This document shows, one piece after another, positions 23,778-35,253 of a DNA stretch of 64,000 nt; within the stretch, counting starts at the first letter, position 1, and every line of letters starts with the position of its first letter. The translations under genes were made by a program, and so were the position numbers. A model generated the notes under the pieces. It did no database searches, was not told the DNA's origin, and worked only from the letters and a program-made list of their open reading frames with translations. Where the stretch lies: positions 2,813,001-2,877,000 of the forward strand of contig NZ_CP146350.1 of the NCBI RefSeq assembly GCF_037055355.1, written 5' to 3'. The stretch is from Streptomyces sp. DG1A-41 (GTDB lineage: Bacteria > Actinomycetota > Actinomycetes > Streptomycetales > Streptomycetaceae).

Positions 23778-25223
23778 ATGGGGATAGTCGCCGGGTTGGA
23801 CAGTTCACCCGATTTCACTCGTATCGTCGTCTGTGACACGGACACCGGAGCCGTGCTCAGGCAGGGATATGCACCGCATCCGGTGGAGAGCCCCGACGGC
23901 GGCCGGCCGTCCGACGTCGACCCGCAGGCCTGGCTGCTGTCCCTGGGCGAGGCCGCGGGCGGCGGCCTGCTGGAGGGCGTGCAGGCCATCGGCGTCTCGT
24001 CGCAGCAGAACGCCGTCGTGCCGCTGGACGCGCAGGGCAACACCGTGCGGCCGGCGATGGTCGGAGGTGACAAACGGACGCAGGTCGCGGCGGCCGATCT
24101 GATCGACGCGCTCGGGGGGCGCGAGGCGTGGGCGCAGGCAGTGGGGTGTGTGCCGCAGGCCGCCCAGCCGGTGACGAAACTGCGCTGGCTGGCCCGGACC
24201 GAGCCCGAGAACGCGCAGCGCACAGCGATCCTCATGCAGGCGCACGACTGGCTGGTGTGGCAACTGCTGGGCCGGCCGGTGCGACGGACCACCGACCGGG
24301 GCGGGGCGTCCGGCACCGGGTACTGGTCCGCGGCGACCGGCGCCTACCGGCCCGACCTGGTCGAGCTGGCGCTCGGGCACCAGGTGATGCTGCCGGAGGT
24401 GATCGGCCCGGCGGACGCGGCCGGTACGACGCCGGAGGGACTGCTGATCTCCGTCGGGACCGGCGAGACCATGGCGGCGGCGTTCGGGCTCGGCATCGGT
24501 CTCGGGGACGCTGTCGTGTCGCTGGGCGCGTCCGGGTCCGTGATGGCCGTGCACCCCGAGGCGCTGGTCGACGGCTCCGGGATGATCACCGCTCTCGCCG
24601 ACGCGACGGGCATGCACCTGCCGGTCGTCACCACGCTGAACGCCGTACGGACGCTGCGCGGGACCGCCGAGTTGCTGGGGCTGCCCGATCTGGAGAGCCT
24701 GTCCGAGCTGGCGATGAAGTCGACGCCGGGGGCGCACGGGCTGGTGCTGCTGCCCTATCTGGAGGGTGAGCGGACGCCGAACCTGCCGCACACCGCCGGG
24801 ACCCTGGCGGGGCTGCGGCGCGAGTCGATGAAGGCGGAGCATCTGGCACGGGCCGCGTTCGAGGGCATGCTGTGCGGGCTCGCGGACGCGCTGGACGTGC
24901 TGCGCGCCCGGGGCGTGGAGGTGCGGCGGGTGTTCCTGCTCGGTCCGGCCGCCGAACTGCCCGCCGTGCAGTCCGCCGCGCCGTCGCTCTTCGGGACACA
25001 GGTCGTGGTGCCGCAGCCGGCGGACTACACGGCGATCGGCGCCGCCCGGCAGGCGGCCTGGGCGCTCGGGACGTCCCAGGGCACGCTCGACGCGCGGACC
25101 CCGCCGGCCTGGCAGGGCGCGGTCGCGCAGGTGCTGGAACCCGGGGAGGAGCTGGCCGTGGGGCAGGCGGTGCGGCAGCAGTTCGTGTCGGTGCGGGAGC
25201 AGACGCACCCCGGGGCGTTTTGA
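23778..25223 (+). CDS. FGGY-family carbohydrate kinase (xylulokinase-like)
   Basis: The 481-residue protein has the actin-like ATPase fold of FGGY sugar kinases: an N-terminal phosphate loop MGIVAGLDSSPDFTRIVV, a GVSSQQNAVVPLD region, a C-terminal nucleotide loop VVSLGASGSVMAVHPE and LVLLPYLEGERTPNLPHTAG. The length matches xylulokinases. The sugar cannot be assigned from sequence, and no sugar transporter or isomerase is adjacent. The ATG at 23778 gives the conserved start; a TTG two codons earlier is possible. Confidence 0.88.
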   Translation: MGIVAGLDSSPDFTRIVVCDTDTGAVLRQGYAPHPVESPDGGRPSDVDPQAWLLSLGEAAGGGLLEGVQAIGVSSQQNAVVPLDAQGNTVRPAMVGGDKRTQVAAADLIDALGGREAWAQAVGCVPQAAQPVTKLRWLARTEPENAQRTAILMQAHDWLVWQLLGRPVRRTTDRGGASGTGYWSAATGAYRPDLVELALGHQVMLPEVIGPADAAGTTPEGLLISVGTGETMAAAFGLGIGLGDAVVSLGASGSVMAVHPEALVDGSGMITALADATGMHLPVVTTLNAVRTLRGTAELLGLPDLESLSELAMKSTPGAHGLVLLPYLEGERTPNLPHTAGTLAGLRRESMKAEHLARAAFEGMLCGLADALDVLRARGVEVRRVFLLGPAAELPAVQSAAPSLFGTQVVVPQPADYTAIGAARQAAWALGTSQGTLDARTPPAWQGAVAQVLEPGEELAVGQAVRQQFVSVREQTHPGAF

Positions 25224-25325
25224 CCGCCTGTTGGGTTAATTCGGTTGAGGTAACGCGGGTGGAGTGTTCGACGATAGGGGCCAGGGGCAACCAACCGCCC
25301 CGTCGTCCACTCCGAGAGAAGCAGC

Positions 25326-27059
25326 GTGCTCATACGACTCCTGCGGACCTTTCTCAGGCCCTACAAGAGACCCATCGCCCTGCTGGTGCTGCTGCAGTTC
25401 CTGCAAACCTGCGCCACGCTCTACCTGCCCACGCTGAACGCGGACATCATCGACCAGGGCGTCGTCAACGGCGACACCGGCTACATCCTGGGCTACGGCG
25501 CCCTGATGATCGGCATCTCGCTGGTCCAGGTCGTCTGCAACATCGGTGCCGTGTACTACGGCGCCCGTACGGCTGCGGCGCTCGGCCGGGACGTGCGGGC
25601 GGCCGTGTTCGACCGGGTGCAGTCGTTCTCCGCGCGTGAGGTGGGTCACTTCGGGGCGCCGTCGCTGATCACCCGGACGACGAACGACGTCCAGCAGGTG
25701 CAGATGCTGGCGCTGATGACGTTCACGCTGATGGTGTCGGCGCCGATCATGTGCGTGGGCGGCATCGTGCTGGCGCTCGGTCTGGACGTGCCGCTGTCCG
25801 GTGTGCTGGTGGCGGTCGTGCCGGTGCTGGGCGTCTGCGTGACGCTGATCGTGCGGCGGCTGCGGCCGCTGTTCCGGTCGATGCAGGTGCGGCTGGACAC
25901 GGTGAACCGGGTGCTGCGCGAGCAGATCACCGGCAACCGCGTCATCCGGGCCTTCGTCCGGGACGAGTACGAGCAGCAGCGCTTCCGGAAGGCCAACACC
26001 GATCTCACGGACTTCGCGCTGGGCACCGGCAACCTGCTCGCGCTGATGTTCCCGATCGTCATGACGGTGGTGAACCTGTCGTCGATCGCCGTGGTGTGGT
26101 TCGGGGCGCACCGGATCGACAGCGGCGGGATGCAGATCGGTGATCTGACGGCCTTCCTCGCCTATCTGATGCAGATCGTCATGTCCGTGATGATGGCCAC
26201 CTTCATGTTCATGATGGTGCCGCGCGCGGAGGTGTGTGCCGAACGCGTCCAGGAGGTGCTGGACACCTCGTCGAGTGTCGTGCCGCCGTCGGCGCCCGTG
26301 CGGGAGCTGCGCCGGCACGGTCATCTGGAGCTCCGCGGGGCGGGCTTTTGCTATCCGGGTGCCGAGGAGCCGGTGCTGCGGGCCGTGGACCTCGTCGCCC
26401 GGCCCGGCGAGACGACCGCCGTCATCGGTTCGACCGGCAGCGGCAAGTCCACGCTGCTCGGACTGGTCCCCAGGCTGTTCGACGCGACCGACGGGCAGGT
26501 GCTCGTGGACGGGGTCGAGGTGGCGGAGATCGACCCGGAGCTGCTCGCGAAGACCGTCGGGCTGGTGCCGCAGAAGCCGTATCTGTTCGCGGGCACGGTG
26601 GCGACCAACCTGCGCTACGGCAATCCGGACGCCACCGACGAGGAACTGTGGCACGCGCTGGAGGTGGCGCAGGCCAGGGACTTCGTGGAGCGGCTGGAGG
26701 GCGGGCTGGACGCGCCGATCGCGCAGGGCGGGACGAACGTCTCCGGCGGTCAGCGGCAGCGGCTCGCGATCGCACGGACCCTCGTGCAGCGCCCCGAGAT
26801 CTACCTCTTCGACGACTCCTTCTCCGCGCTCGACTACGCCACGGACGCCGCACTGCGGGCCGCGCTCGCGCAGGAGACCGCGGAGGCGACCGTGGTGATC
26901 GTGGCCCAGCGGGTGGCGACCATCCGGGACGCCGACCGGATCGTCGTCCTCGACGAGGGCCGGGTCGTCGGCACCGGCCGGCACCACGAGCTGATGGCGG
27001 ACAACGAGACCTACCGGGAGATCGTGCTCTCCCAGCTCACGGAAGCGGAGGCTGCCTGA
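25326..27059 (+). CDS. ABC exporter half-transporter 1 (permease fused to ATPase)
   Basis: This 577-residue protein has six membrane helices in its first 300 residues (VLLQFLQTCATLYLPTLNAD, LMTFTLMVSAPIMCVGGIVL) followed by an ATPase domain with Walker A GSTGSGKST, signature VSGGQRQR and a degenerate Walker B region IYLFDDSFSALD in which Asp replaces the catalytic Glu. That pattern is common in the non-catalytic half of heterodimeric ABC exporters. The start is GTG with GAGAGAAG upstream. It overlaps the second half-transporter by one base, so the two form one heterodimer. The substrate is unknown; related pairs export drugs or lipids. Confidence 0.92.
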   Translation: MLIRLLRTFLRPYKRPIALLVLLQFLQTCATLYLPTLNADIIDQGVVNGDTGYILGYGALMIGISLVQVVCNIGAVYYGARTAAALGRDVRAAVFDRVQSFSAREVGHFGAPSLITRTTNDVQQVQMLALMTFTLMVSAPIMCVGGIVLALGLDVPLSGVLVAVVPVLGVCVTLIVRRLRPLFRSMQVRLDTVNRVLREQITGNRVIRAFVRDEYEQQRFRKANTDLTDFALGTGNLLALMFPIVMTVVNLSSIAVVWFGAHRIDSGGMQIGDLTAFLAYLMQIVMSVMMATFMFMMVPRAEVCAERVQEVLDTSSSVVPPSAPVRELRRHGHLELRGAGFCYPGAEEPVLRAVDLVARPGETTAVIGSTGSGKSTLLGLVPRLFDATDGQVLVDGVEVAEIDPELLAKTVGLVPQKPYLFAGTVATNLRYGNPDATDEELWHALEVAQARDFVERLEGGLDAPIAQGGTNVSGGQRQRLAIARTLVQRPEIYLFDDSFSALDYATDAALRAALAQETAEATVVIVAQRVATIRDADRIVVLDEGRVVGTGRHHELMADNETYREIVLSQLTEAEAA

Positions 27060-28987
27060 TGGCCGGGCCCATGGGGCGGATGATGGCCGGGGGCGGCCCC
27101 GACCAGCGCTCGCTGGACTTCAAGGGATCGGGCAAACGGCTCGTCGCGCGGTTCCGGCCGGAGCGGGTCACCATCTGCGTGCTGCTGCTGTGCGTGGTGC
27201 TCAGCGTCGGCCTCAACGTCGTCGGGCCGAAGATCCTCGGCAAGGCGACCGACCTGGTCTTCGCGGGCATCGTCGGGCGGGACATGCCGGACGGGGCGAG
27301 CAAGGAGCAGGTCCTCGACTCCATGCGGCAGCGCGGGGACGGTGACGTCGCCGACATGCTGCGCAGCACCGACTTCACGCCCGGCCAGGGCATCGACTTC
27401 ACGGCCGTCGGGCATGTGCTGCTGCTCGCGCTGGGCGTGTTCACGGTGGCCGGGCTGCTGATGGCGGTGGCGACGCGGCTGGTCAACCGGGCCGTCAACC
27501 GGACCATGTTCCAGATGCGCGAGGACGTGCAGACGAAGCTGTCGCGGCTGCCGCTGTCGTACTTCGACAAGCGCCAGCGCGGCGAGGTGCTGTCCCGCGC
27601 GACGAACGACATCGACAACATCGGGCAGACACTCCAGCAGTCGATGGGGCAGCTCATCAACTCGGTGCTGACCATCATCGGCGTGCTCGCGATGATGTTC
27701 TACGTCTCCTGGATCCTGGCGCTGGTCGCGCTCGTGACCGTGCCGCTGTCGTTCGTCATCGCCACCCGCGTGGGCAAGCGGTCGCAGCCGCACTTCGTGC
27801 AGCAGTGGCGCACGACGGGCAAGCTGAACGCGCACATCGAGGAGATGTACACCGGGCACGCCCTGGTGAAGGTGTTCGGCCGGCAGGAGGAGTCGGCGAA
27901 GCAGTTCGCCGAGCAGAACGACGCGCTGTACGAGGCCGGGTTCCGGGCGCAGTTCAACAGCGGGGTCATGCAGCCGCTGATGTTCTTCGTGTCGAACCTC
28001 AACTACGTGCTGGTCGCGGTCGTCGGCGGGCTGCGGGTCGCCTCGGGCTCGCTGTCCATCGGTGATGTGCAGGCCTTCGTCCAGTACTCGCGGCAGTTCT
28101 CCATGCCGCTGACGCAGGTCGCCTCCATGGCGAACCTGGTGCAGTCGGGTGTCGCCTCGGCAGAGCGGGTCTTCGAAGTGCTGGACGCGGAGGAGCAGAG
28201 TGCCGATCCCGTGCCGGGGGTGCGGCCGGAGACCCTGCGCGGACAGGTGGCGCTGGAGCACGTGTCGTTCCGCTACGACCCCGACAAGCCGTTGATCGAG
28301 GACCTGTCGCTGAAGGTCGAGCCCGGGCAGACGGTCGCCATCGTCGGCCCGACGGGCGCCGGCAAGACGACGCTGGTGAACCTGCTGATGCGGTTCTACG
28401 ACGTCACCGCCGGGCGCATCACCCTCGACGGGGTCGACATCGCGCGGATGTCCCGGGACGAACTGCGCGCCGGGATCGGCATGGTGCTCCAGGACACGTG
28501 GCTGTTCGGCGGCACGATCGCGGAGAACATCGCGTACGGGGCCGCCCGGGACGTCACGCGCGGGGAGATCGAGGAGGCGGCCCGGGCCGCGCACGCGGAC
28601 CGGTTCATCCGTACGCTGCCGGACGGGTACGACACGGTGATCGACGACGAGGGGTCGGGGGTCAGCGCGGGTGAGAAGCAGCTGATCACCATCGCCCGGG
28701 CGTTTCTGTCCGAACCAGTGATCCTGGTGCTCGACGAGGCGACGAGCTCGGTCGACACGCGTACGGAGGTGCTCATCCAGAAGGCGATGGCCAAACTGGC
28801 GCACGGACGTACCTCGTTCGTCATCGCGCACCGGCTGTCGACGATCCGGGACGCGGACACGATTCTGGTGATGGAGAACGGGGCGATCGTGGAACAGGGC
28901 ACGCACGAGGAGCTGCTGGCGGCGGGCGGGGCCTATGCCCGGCTGTACAAGGCGCAGTTCGCGCAGGCGGTGGCCGAGGTGGACTGA
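27059..28987 (+). CDS. ABC exporter half-transporter 2 (permease fused to ATPase)
   Basis: The 642-residue partner has an extra N-terminal segment and a loop of about 60 residues between the first two membrane helices (MPDGASKEQVLDSMRQRG). Walker A is GPTGAGKTT, the signature VSAGEKQL and Walker B VILVLDEATSSVD, with the catalytic Glu intact. With the Asp-containing partner encoded immediately before, this is the competent ATP site of an asymmetric exporter. Its ATG shares a base with the preceding TGA. Confidence 0.93.
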   Translation: MAGPMGRMMAGGGPDQRSLDFKGSGKRLVARFRPERVTICVLLLCVVLSVGLNVVGPKILGKATDLVFAGIVGRDMPDGASKEQVLDSMRQRGDGDVADMLRSTDFTPGQGIDFTAVGHVLLLALGVFTVAGLLMAVATRLVNRAVNRTMFQMREDVQTKLSRLPLSYFDKRQRGEVLSRATNDIDNIGQTLQQSMGQLINSVLTIIGVLAMMFYVSWILALVALVTVPLSFVIATRVGKRSQPHFVQQWRTTGKLNAHIEEMYTGHALVKVFGRQEESAKQFAEQNDALYEAGFRAQFNSGVMQPLMFFVSNLNYVLVAVVGGLRVASGSLSIGDVQAFVQYSRQFSMPLTQVASMANLVQSGVASAERVFEVLDAEEQSADPVPGVRPETLRGQVALEHVSFRYDPDKPLIEDLSLKVEPGQTVAIVGPTGAGKTTLVNLLMRFYDVTAGRITLDGVDIARMSRDELRAGIGMVLQDTWLFGGTIAENIAYGAARDVTRGEIEEAARAAHADRFIRTLPDGYDTVIDDEGSGVSAGEKQLITIARAFLSEPVILVLDEATSSVDTRTEVLIQKAMAKLAHGRTSFVIAHRLSTIRDADTILVMENGAIVEQGTHEELLAAGGAYARLYKAQFAQAVAEVD

Positions 28988-29024
28988 GGGGTTGTCCCGG
29001 CGCCGGGGTGCCGCTGCGCGCACC

Positions 29025-29065
29025 CTCCCCCAAGCTCTCGGCTCCGCTCGAGCAGGGGGACCCCC
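29025..29065. repeat. Dispersed hairpin-forming Streptomyces repeat between convergent genes
   Basis: The sequence opens CTCCCCCAAGCTCTCGG and closes CGAGCAGGGGGACCCCC, so it can fold with CCCCC/GGGGG and GCTC/GAGC pairs. Near-identical copies are common between Streptomyces genes. Here it separates the exporter operon from convergent hrdA and could act as a bidirectional terminator. Confidence 0.65.
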
Positions 29066-29121
29066 ATCGCCCCAGCGGCACGACTGCCCGCAGCTCGGCC
29101 CGCGTCAGCGGCACCCGGCGC

Positions 29122-30441
29122 TCAGTCCAGGTAGCCCCTCAGCTGGTCCGCGAAGGCGTGGTCGCGGAGTTTGTTCAGGGTCTTCGACTCGATCTGCCGT
29201 ATGCGTTCCCTGGTGACGCCGAAGATGCGGCCGATCTCCTCCAGCGTGCGGGGGCGGCCGTCGGCGAGGCCGTAGCGGAGCTGGACGACCTTGCGCTCCC
29301 GCTCCCCCAGGGTCGACAGGACCGCTTCCAGGTGCTCCTTGAGGAGGAGGAACGCGGCGGATTCGACGGGGCTGGTGGCGTCGCCGTCCTCGATGAGGTC
29401 GCCGAGGGCGACGTCGTCCTCCTCGCCCACGGGCGCGTGCAGCGACACCGGCTCCTGGGCCAGGCGCAGCACCTCCCTGACGCGCTCCGGGGGCAGGTCG
29501 AGGTGGGCGGCGACCTCTTCCGGCGTCGGTTCGTACCCCCGCTCCTGGAGCATGCGGCGCTGGACGCGCACGACCCGGTTGATGAGCTCCACGACGTGCA
29601 CGGGGACCCGGATGGTGCGGGCCTGGTCGGCCAGGGCGCGGGACATGGCCTGGCGGATCCACCAGGTGGCGTAGGTGGAGAACTTGTAGCCGCGGGCGTA
29701 GTCGAACTTCTCGACGGCCCGGATGAGCCCGAGGTTGCCCTCCTGGACGAGGTCGAGCATGGTCAGCCCGCGCCCGACGTAGCGCTTGGCGACGGAGACG
29801 ACCAGGCGCAGGTTGGCCTCGATGAGCCGGCGCTTGGCCATCCGGCCCATGACGACGAGCCGGTCGAGGTCCAGCGCCAGCTGGCTGTCCAGGTCGGGGG
29901 CGAGCCGCAGCTTCTCCTCGGCGAACAGGCCGGCCTCGACGCGGCGGGCGAGTTCGACCTCCTCGGCGGCGGTCAGCAGGGGGATACGGCCGATCTCCCG
30001 CAGGTACTGGCGGAACAGGTCCGAGGAGGGGCCGCCGGTGTCGGGGCGGGCCGGCGGCGGTTCGACGGCTTCGGGAGCCTCGGCCGTCTCGATGACCTCG
30101 GCGGGCGGCTCCTCCGGTTCCGTCTCGGGGCGGAGCACGACGCGGCCCTGCGCCGGAACCGCGGGGAGGACATCGTCCTCCGCGTCCGGTGCGGTGCCGT
30201 CGGCGCCGAGGGCGCTGCTGACGTCGGTCTGGGTGAGGGTCTGGGTCTGCACGGGGGCGACCTCCAGGATGATCGCTGCCGAGGCGGGCGGCAGCGGTAC
30301 TTCGGGGGCGGAGTCGGCGGCCTCGCCGCTGTCCGTCCCGTACGCGATGAGCGGAACCGCGGGGGTGTGGGACCCGTCGGGGACGGATCGGCCGCGCTCC
30401 GAGGACTCAGGCACCGGAACCCAGTGTGGGGTAAGACACAT
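29122..30441 (-). CDS. hrdA: Principal-like sigma-70 factor HrdA
   Basis: This 439-residue sigma factor has a variable acidic N terminus of about 125 residues followed by regions 1.2 to 4.2: [20 protein letters not shown] (1.2), [20 protein letters not shown] and [20 protein letters not shown] (2), [16 protein letters not shown], and region 4.2 [20 protein letters not shown]. The domain set and position beside dnaG match hrdA of Streptomyces coelicolor, a dispensable member of the Hrd family. The N-terminal start is uncertain; the ATG at 30441 is chosen, with a GTG nine bases upstream possible. Confidence 0.87.
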   Translation of the reverse strand: MCLTPHWVPVPESSERGRSVPDGSHTPAVPLIAYGTDSGEAADSAPEVPLPPASAAIILEVAPVQTQTLTQTDVSSALGADGTAPDAEDDVLPAVPAQGRVVLRPETEPEEPPAEVIETAEAPEAVEPPPARPDTGGPSSDLFRQYLREIGRIPLLTAAEEVELARRVEAGLFAEEKLRLAPDLDSQLALDLDRLVVMGRMAKRRLIEANLRLVVSVAKRYVGRGLTMLDLVQEGNLGLIRAVEKFDYARGYKFSTYATWWIRQAMSRALADQARTIRVPVHVVELINRVVRVQRRMLQERGYEPTPEEVAAHLDLPPERVREVLRLAQEPVSLHAPVGEEDDVALGDLIEDGDATSPVESAAFLLLKEHLEAVLSTLGERERKVVQLRYGLADGRPRTLEEIGRIFGVTRERIRQIESKTLNKLRDHAFADQLRGYLD

Positions 30442-30500
30442 CGTCGCCACGAGGGGCGTGCGATGACTTTTTGCTTCCGGTCCGTGACCGCGCGGTGACG

Positions 30501-32423
30501 TCAGAGCGCGGCGGCGCCGTGTTCCCGGAGGGCCTGGTCGTACTGCTGGAGGACCCAGAGTTCGTTCTGCACGGCGGCCAGCTGGGCCGGGTCGCCGTGG
30601 CTGCCGAGGCGGGTGAGCTGGCTCTGGATGTCGCGGATGCGGCGCTCGACGGCGCGGCGGCGGACGGTGACCAACTGGGCGCCCGCGTAGGTCTCGTCGA
30701 CGCCCTTCACGCCCTTGTGCAGCAGGATCGCCTCGACGGCCAGTTCCGTCACCATCGCGCGCACCGCGTCGTCCGGGGCGGCCTCACGGACCTTGACCAG
30801 GTAGTCCTGGGGGTCCACGACGCCCAGTTCGGCGCCGCCGGCGTCCATGATGGCCTGGCGTACGGCGGCGTAGGGCGGGGCGGTGAACTCGTCGACGCCG
30901 TACGCGTCGAAGGCCGGGGAAACCAACTCGGGGCGCTGGAGGGCGAGTTTGAGGAGCTCTCGTTCGGTGGCGTAGACGGGGTTGCGGAGGTTGAGGGCCG
31001 GGCCTCGGGGGGCGGCGGACGGCTGGGCGGAGACGTACTGCTGCGATCCGTGCTGGTGCCGGTCCGGGGCCGGGCCCTTGCCGCCGCGGTCGCGGGCCCA
31101 GCGGGCCAGCTGCGCCACGCGCTTGACCACGAACTGCGTGTCGAGGATGCCGAGCATGCCGGCGAGCTGGACGGCGACCTCGTGCTGGGCGCCGCTGTTC
31201 TTGATGCGGGCGACGATCGGGGCCGCCTCGTCCAGGGCGGCGGCGCGGCCCGCGGGGGTGTCGAGGTCGTAGCGGACGACGATCTGGCGGAGGGCGAACT
31301 CGAAGAGGGGCGTGCGCGGTTCGACCAAATCCGCCACCGCCTCGTCGCCCTTGGCGAGGCGCAGGTCACAGGGGTCCATGCCGTCGGGGGCGATGGCGAT
31401 GTACGTCTCGGCCGCGAACTTCTGGTCGTCCTCGAACGCGCGCAGGGCCGCCTTCTGGCCGGCCGCGTCGCCGTCGAAGGTGAAGATGACGCGGGCCGAG
31501 CCGTTGTCCATCAGCAGGCGGCGGAGGATCTTGATGTGGTCGCCGCCGAAGGCCGTGCCACAGGTGGCGATGGCGGTCGTGACGCCGGCCAGATGGCAGG
31601 CCATCACATCCGTGTAGCCCTCGACCACGACCGCGCGGGACGTCTTCGCGATCTCCTTCTTCGCCAGGTCGATGCCGTAGAGGACCTGGGACTTCCGGTA
31701 GATCGCCGTGTCGGGCGTGTTGAGGTATTTGGGGCCGTTGTCCGCCTCGTACAGTTTGCGGGCGCCGAAGCCGACGACGTCGCCGCCGATGTCGCGGATG
31801 GGCCACATCAGGCGGCCGCGGAACCGGTCGATGGGGCCGCGGCGGCCCTCCTGGGCGAGGCCGGAGAGGATGATCTCCTTGTCCGAGAAGCCCTTGCCGC
31901 GCAGATAGCGCGTCAGGTGGTCCCAGCCCTGGGGGCTGTAGCCGACGCCGAAGTGGACGGCGGCGGCCTGGTCGAAACCGCGCTCGGCGAGGAAGACCCG
32001 GCCGGTGTCGGCCTCGGGGGAGGTCGCGAGCTGTTCCGCGTACCACTCGGCCGCGATCTTGTGGGCCTCGACCAGGCGGATGCGCTCGCCGCGCTGGTGG
32101 GAGGGGTTGTACCCGCCCTCCTCGTAGCGCAGGGTGATGCCCGCCTGGCCGGCCAGGCGCTCGACCGCCTCCGAGAAGGAAAGGTGGTCGATCTTCATCA
32201 CGAACGTGATGGTGTCGCCGCCCTCCTGGCAGCCGAAGCAGTGGAACAGGCCCTTGCTCGGGCTGACCTGGAAGGACGGTGACTTCTCGTCGTGGAACGG
32301 GCAGAGACCCTTGAGGTTGCCGCCGCCCGCGCCCCGCAGCTGGAGGTACTCGGACACGACGGCGTCGATCGGGACCGCGTCCCGTACCGCCTTCACGTCC
32401 TCGTCGTTGATCCGTCCTGCCAC
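30501..32423 (-). CDS. dnaG: DNA primase
   Basis: The 640-residue primase makes RNA primers at the replication fork. It has the N-terminal CHC2 zinc-binding motif CPFH...CFGC (about 41-62), the catalytic TOPRIM core with [11 protein letters not shown] (about 255) and [12 protein letters not shown] (about 307), and a C-terminal helical DnaB-interacting region after a short Gly/Gln linker. The length is normal for actinobacteria. The GTG start gives the conserved [20 protein letters not shown] terminus. It lies between hrdA and the ferredoxin reductase, all on the minus strand. Confidence 0.97.
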   Translation of the reverse strand: MAGRINDEDVKAVRDAVPIDAVVSEYLQLRGAGGGNLKGLCPFHDEKSPSFQVSPSKGLFHCFGCQEGGDTITFVMKIDHLSFSEAVERLAGQAGITLRYEEGGYNPSHQRGERIRLVEAHKIAAEWYAEQLATSPEADTGRVFLAERGFDQAAAVHFGVGYSPQGWDHLTRYLRGKGFSDKEIILSGLAQEGRRGPIDRFRGRLMWPIRDIGGDVVGFGARKLYEADNGPKYLNTPDTAIYRKSQVLYGIDLAKKEIAKTSRAVVVEGYTDVMACHLAGVTTAIATCGTAFGGDHIKILRRLLMDNGSARVIFTFDGDAAGQKAALRAFEDDQKFAAETYIAIAPDGMDPCDLRLAKGDEAVADLVEPRTPLFEFALRQIVVRYDLDTPAGRAAALDEAAPIVARIKNSGAQHEVAVQLAGMLGILDTQFVVKRVAQLARWARDRGGKGPAPDRHQHGSQQYVSAQPSAAPRGPALNLRNPVYATERELLKLALQRPELVSPAFDAYGVDEFTAPPYAAVRQAIMDAGGAELGVVDPQDYLVKVREAAPDDAVRAMVTELAVEAILLHKGVKGVDETYAGAQLVTVRRRAVERRIRDIQSQLTRLGSHGDPAQLAAVQNELWVLQQYDQALREHGAAAL

Positions 32424-32461
32424 GCGTGAATTCTACGGGGCAGAACCGACACCCCTGACGG

Positions 32462-33726
32462 CTACGAGGCGAGGCTGTCCAGCGGCACGTGCGGATCCGC
32501 CAGGGCCTCCGTGGTCACCCGGGCCTTCGAGCGGATCAGCTGCTGGATCTTGTCTGTGACGTCCCACACGTTCACGTTCATCCCGGCCAGCACCCGGCCC
32601 TCCTTCACCCAGAAGGCGATGAACTCGCGCCGGCTCGCGTCCCCCGGATCACCACCTGGTCGTACGTCCCCGGCGGCGCCCAGCCCGAGTACTCCATGCC
32701 GAGGTCGTACTGGTCGGAGAAGAAGTAGGGCATGCGGTCGTACGCCACGTCCCGGCCGAGCATGCAGCGGGCCGCCGCCGGGCCGCCGTTCAGCGCGTTG
32801 GCCCAGTGCTCCACCCGCATGCTGGTCTCGAAGAGGGCGTGGTGGAAGGAGGCCACGTCGCCGGCCGCGTAGATGTCGGGGTCGGAGGTGCGCAGCCGCT
32901 CGTCGACCACGACGCCGCCGCCCTGCGCCGGGCCGGCGATCTCCAGCCCGGCCGCCTCCGCGAGAGCGACCCGTGGGGCCGCGCCGATCGCGGCCAGGAC
33001 GTCGTGCGCCGGGTGTTCGTCGCCGTCGTCGGTGCGGGCCGCGAGGACCATGCCGTCCTGGCCGACGATCTCGGTGAGCCGGGTGCCGAAGTGGAAGCGG
33101 ACGCCGTGGTCACGGTGCAGGTCGGCGAAGAGCTGGCCGAGCTCGGGGCCGAGGACGTGGTGCAGCGGGGTCGGCCCGTGCTCCACGACGGTGACCTCCG
33201 CGCCGTACTCGCGGGCCGCCGCCGCGACCTCCAGGCCGATCCAGCCGGCGCCCGCGATCACGAGGTGGCCGTTGTCACGGCCGAGGTTGGTCAGCACGTG
33301 CTTGAGGCGCTCGGCGTGGGCGAGGCGGCGCAGGTGGTGGACGCCGGCCAGGCCGGTACCCGGGATGTCGAGGCGGCGGGGCTCGGCGCCGGTCGCCAGG
33401 AGCAGCTTGTCGTAACGGACGACGGTGCCGTCCTCGCCGAAGTGGACCGTCTTGGCCGTACGGTCGATCTCGTCGACGGTCTGGCCGAGGTGCAACTCGA
33501 TGTCGTTCGCCGCGTACCAGGCGGGCTCGTGCACGAAGACGCTGTCGCGTTCCTCCTTTCCGAGGAGGTAGCCCTTGGACAGCGGCGGGCGCTCGTAGGG
33601 GTGGTCGCGTTCGTCGCAGATCAGTATCACCCGGCCGGTGAAGCCCTCCGCCCGGAGCGTCTCGGCCGCCTTGGCGCCGGCGAGTCCGCCTCCGACGATG
33701 ACGAATGTCTGATCCGCGTCGACCAC
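32462..33726 (-). pseudogene. Ferredoxin/rhodocoxin-type reductase, interrupted by one frameshift
   Basis: The first ~360 codons encode an FAD/NAD oxidoreductase (FVIVGGGLAGAKAAETL, LLLATGAEPRRLDIPG, VIAGAGWIGLEVAAAA, DIYAAGDVASFHHALFE) that supplies electrons to ferredoxins or P450s. At a run of five Cs (32641-32645) the frame breaks and ends in GTRAGASSSPSG. Adding one base to that run restores the conserved C-terminal domain (REFIAFWVKEGRVLAGMNVN to the stop at 32462), giving about 421 residues. Everything else looks intact, so this is either very recent decay or a homopolymer error. The complete protein would be a functional reductase. Confidence 0.85.
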
Positions 33727-33893
33727 TTGGTTCCTCCTCGTAAGGGTGTCGCCACTTGCGAGCGTCCCGCACGGAGCGTGATGCGGGAAGAGGGAGTGAC
33801 CCGATCAGGCCACGGAGGGTCACCATCGGGCGTTCCGTGGTCCCCTGCTTCCCGGGCGTTGTCCCCTGTTTTCCCTCAGTTCTCACTTCAGTC

Positions 33894-35171
33894 TCATGCG
33901 TGCCTTGTCAGACGGGCGTGAAGCGACCGGGCGGAGGTGTCGGTGAGAGAGGAGATCTGGTCGACGATCACCCGCTTACGGGCCCGGTCGTCCGGCGCCC
34001 GGTCGAACAGGGCGCGGAACTGCGGGTCCAGGCCGTCCGGGGCGCGGGCCGTGAGCGCCTCGGCCAGTGCGGCGACGACGACGCGCTGGTCGGCGCGCAG
34101 GCGTTCCTGCTCGGCGCGCTGCATGACGTAGAGGTCGGCGACGGCCTTGAGGACCGCGCACTCCATGCGGGTCTCGCGCGGGACGACCAGTTCGGCGGCG
34201 TACCGGGTGAGCCGTCCGGTGCCGTACGCGGCGCGGGTCGCGCTCTCGGCGGCCAGGCAGAAGCGGCCGATGAGCTGGCTGGTGGCGTCCTTCAGCCGGG
34301 CCTGGGCGACGGCGGTGCCGTCGTAGCCGTGCGGCCACCACTCCTGGGCGAGGAGCCGGTCCAGGGCCTCGGCGAGTTCGGCGGGGTCGGTGTCCGCCGG
34401 TACGTACCGGCCGAGGGCGACCCGGAAGACGTCCTGCCGTTCGGGTTCCGCGTGCAGGCAGTTCGGGTCGATGTGGCCGGCGTGCAGGCCGTCCTCCACG
34501 TCGTGCACCGAGTAGGCCACGTCGTCGGACCAGTCCATGACCTGCGCCTCGAAGCAGGTGCGGGTGCCGGGGGCGCCCTTGCGGACCCAGTCGAAGACCG
34601 GGAGGTCGTCCTCGTACACACCGAACTTGTTCGACGCCGGGTCGGTGGGGTGGGCGCCTCGGGACCAGGGGTACTTGGTGGCGGCGTCGAGGGCGGCGCG
34701 GGTCAGGTTGAGGCCGACGGAGCCTTCGGGGGTGAACCGTTTGGGCTCGATGCGGGTGAGGAGTCTGAGGGACTGGGCGTTGCCCTCGAAGCCGCCGCAG
34801 TCCGCCGCGAACTCGTTGAGGGCCTGTTCGCCGTTGTGGCCGAAGGGCGGGTGGCCGAGGTCGTGGGAGAGGCAGGCGGCTTCCACGAGGTCGGGGTCGC
34901 AGCCGAGGGCCGCGCCCAGCTCGCGGCCGACCTGGGCGCATTCGAGGGAGTGGGTGAGGCGGGTGCGGGGGCTGGCGTCCCAGGCCGGGCCCAGGGTGCC
35001 GGGCGTTACCACTTGGGTTTTGCCGGCGAGGCGTCGTAGGGCGGCGGAGTGGAGGACTCGGGCTCGGTCGCGTTGGAAGGCGGTGCGGCCGGGGCGTTTG
35101 TCTGGTTCCGGGGCCCAGCGGTCGACTGACGTCGGGTCGTAGGCCGGGGGGTTTTGTGGGGTGCCTGCCAT
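33894..35171 (-). CDS. dgt: dGTP triphosphohydrolase-like HD-domain protein
   Basis: This 425-residue protein has the HD-superfamily metal ligands in [18 protein letters not shown] and [20 protein letters not shown] (about 110-130) and the later [18 protein letters not shown]. It matches deoxyguanosinetriphosphate triphosphohydrolase-like proteins, which hydrolyse dNTPs to deoxynucleosides and tripolyphosphate. The location beside dnaG is conserved in Streptomyces and fits a role in nucleotide-pool control. Confidence 0.93.
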   Translation of the reverse strand: MAGTPQNPPAYDPTSVDRWAPEPDKRPGRTAFQRDRARVLHSAALRRLAGKTQVVTPGTLGPAWDASPRTRLTHSLECAQVGRELGAALGCDPDLVEAACLSHDLGHPPFGHNGEQALNEFAADCGGFEGNAQSLRLLTRIEPKRFTPEGSVGLNLTRAALDAATKYPWSRGAHPTDPASNKFGVYEDDLPVFDWVRKGAPGTRTCFEAQVMDWSDDVAYSVHDVEDGLHAGHIDPNCLHAEPERQDVFRVALGRYVPADTDPAELAEALDRLLAQEWWPHGYDGTAVAQARLKDATSQLIGRFCLAAESATRAAYGTGRLTRYAAELVVPRETRMECAVLKAVADLYVMQRAEQERLRADQRVVVAALAEALTARAPDGLDPQFRALFDRAPDDRARKRVIVDQISSLTDTSARSLHARLTRHA

Positions 35172-35253
35172 GTGTCGACAGTACGGGCATGGGTGTGCTG
35201 TGCGCCTGAGCGTTTGCCGGGTTCGGTTGTGTGGCGGGTGCGGGTTTGGGTGC